DNA of 64,000 bases from Bradyrhizobium sp. CSA207 (GTDB lineage Bacteria; Pseudomonadota; Alphaproteobacteria; Rhizobiales; Xanthobacteraceae), in contig NZ_JAACFT010000003.1 of NCBI RefSeq assembly GCF_029051685.1, positions 248,001 to 312,000 on the forward strand, read 5' to 3'. Position numbers and translations under genes: made by a program. Numbering within the stretch: the first letter of the stretch is position 1; every line of letters starts with the position of its first letter. The notes under the pieces were generated by a model. The model ran no database searches and had not been told where the DNA came from. It worked only from the letters and a program-made list of their open reading frames with translations. Below, piece after piece: positions 63,502 through 64,000 of the stretch.

Positions 63502-64000
63502 ATGAACTGGGACGATCTGCGCATCATCGCTGCGGTCAGGGACGAGGGCACCTATGCCGGCGCCAGCGCGCGGCTGCGCATCGACGAGACCACCGTGGGG
63601 CGCAGGCTCGCGCGGATCCAGCGCGATCTCGGCGTGCCGCTGTTCGAGGCCGCCGACGGGCTGCGACGGCCGACGCGGCATTGCGAGGCGGTGCTCGCGC
63701 ATGTCGGCGCGATGGCGGCGCATGTCGCGGCGATCGACCGCCTGCGCGAGAGCCAGCCGGGTCCGGTCGGCCGCCTGCGCATCGCGTCGACCAGTTCGGT
63801 CGCCGAGGAGCTGCTGGCGCCGCGCGCGGCAAAATTCCTCGGCGACAATCCGGGCCTGACGCTGCAATTCCTGACCTCGAGCGAGAACGTCAAATTCTCG
63901 CGCTGGCAGGCCGACCTCGCCATCCGGCTGCGCAAGCCGGAGAAGGGCGATTTCACGATCTCGAAGCTCGCAGAGGTGCGGCTGTATTTCTTCGAGCCGG
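63502..64000 (+). CDS. LysR-family regulator, N-terminal part (runs off right edge)
   Basis: First 166 residues visible. Winged helix: WDDLRIIAAVRDEGTYAGAS, RLRIDETTVGRRLARIQRDL, GVPLFEAADG; then start of the effector domain (GRLRIASTSSVAEELLAPRA). Probably regulates the divergent isochorismatase-GST pair through the palindrome upstream. The start ATG 63502 is chosen because an in-frame ATG at 63454 falls inside the operator. Confidence 0.88.
   Translation, partial: MNWDDLRIIAAVRDEGTYAGASARLRIDETTVGRRLARIQRDLGVPLFEAADGLRRPTRHCEAVLAHVGAMAAHVAAIDRLRESQPGPVGRLRIASTSSVAEELLAPRAAKFLGDNPGLTLQFLTSSENVKFSRWQADLAIRLRKPEKGDFTISKLAEVRLYFFEP

Overview
The window reads as a chromosomal segment of an alphaproteobacterium of the Bradyrhizobium/Rhodopseudomonas type. 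This rests on high GC, densely packed genes with strong third-position GC, a pca branch, a carbon monoxide dehydrogenase (cox)-type accessory operon, a liv amino-acid ABC operon, DUF2778 and KTSC proteins, and several families of palindromic intergenic repeats that from memory are common in Bradyrhizobium. I see no rRNA, tRNA, CRISPR array, transposase, integrase or phage gene. The species assignment is inference.

Layout. 1-4200: 5' end of murI, a glutathione transferase, a membrane cNMP-binding protein, an exported SecD-like protein and a small damaged-looking two-ORF unit. 4200-10800: acyl-CoA synthetase, a secreted caspase-like protein behind a CRP-like site, an M20 amidohydrolase and purB. 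11000-14500: two TetR/hypothetical units and a NarL/NarX-type two-component pair. 14700-19030: a run of five same-strand genes (ExbB/TolQ-like channel, two membrane proteins, metallophosphoesterase, Ser/Thr kinase-UspA fusion), the best candidate here for an undescribed system. 19000-26300: three tiny genes, rpe, an EF-hand protein, KTSC, an S58 peptidase, a large hybrid histidine kinase and a divergent receiver protein. 26300-31450: livHMGF then livK. 31700-35300: a Gln-rich mini-protein, a membrane protein and pcaBDC. 35400-42350: coxG, coxS, coxM, coxD, coxE, two XdhC-type genes and a molybdopterin-binding/MobA-like fusion; the catalytic large subunit (coxL) is absent. 42380-47140: a racemase pseudogene, DUF4189 and DUF2000 proteins, alcohol dehydrogenase, a GFA protein, an ArsR/AHSA1 pair and a TetR gene. 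47140-50220: efflux lipoprotein plus ABC-2 exporter. 50250-64000: a membrane adenylate cyclase, PhzF, DUF488, DUF72, small exported proteins, a DPM/GtrA plus GT39 glycosyltransferase pair, a FecR plus CHASE2-cyclase operon, a DUF2778 L,D-transpeptidase-like protein, a GST/isochorismatase pair and a divergent LysR gene running off the right end.

Themes. Cyclic-nucleotide signalling recurs: two class III cyclases, one cNMP-binding protein and one CRP-like operator. Aromatic catabolism (pca) sits next to a molybdenum hydroxylase maturation set. Palindromic repeats occur at six or more places; in two of them coding sequence runs into the repeat (HlyD-family N-terminus, DUF488 C-terminus).
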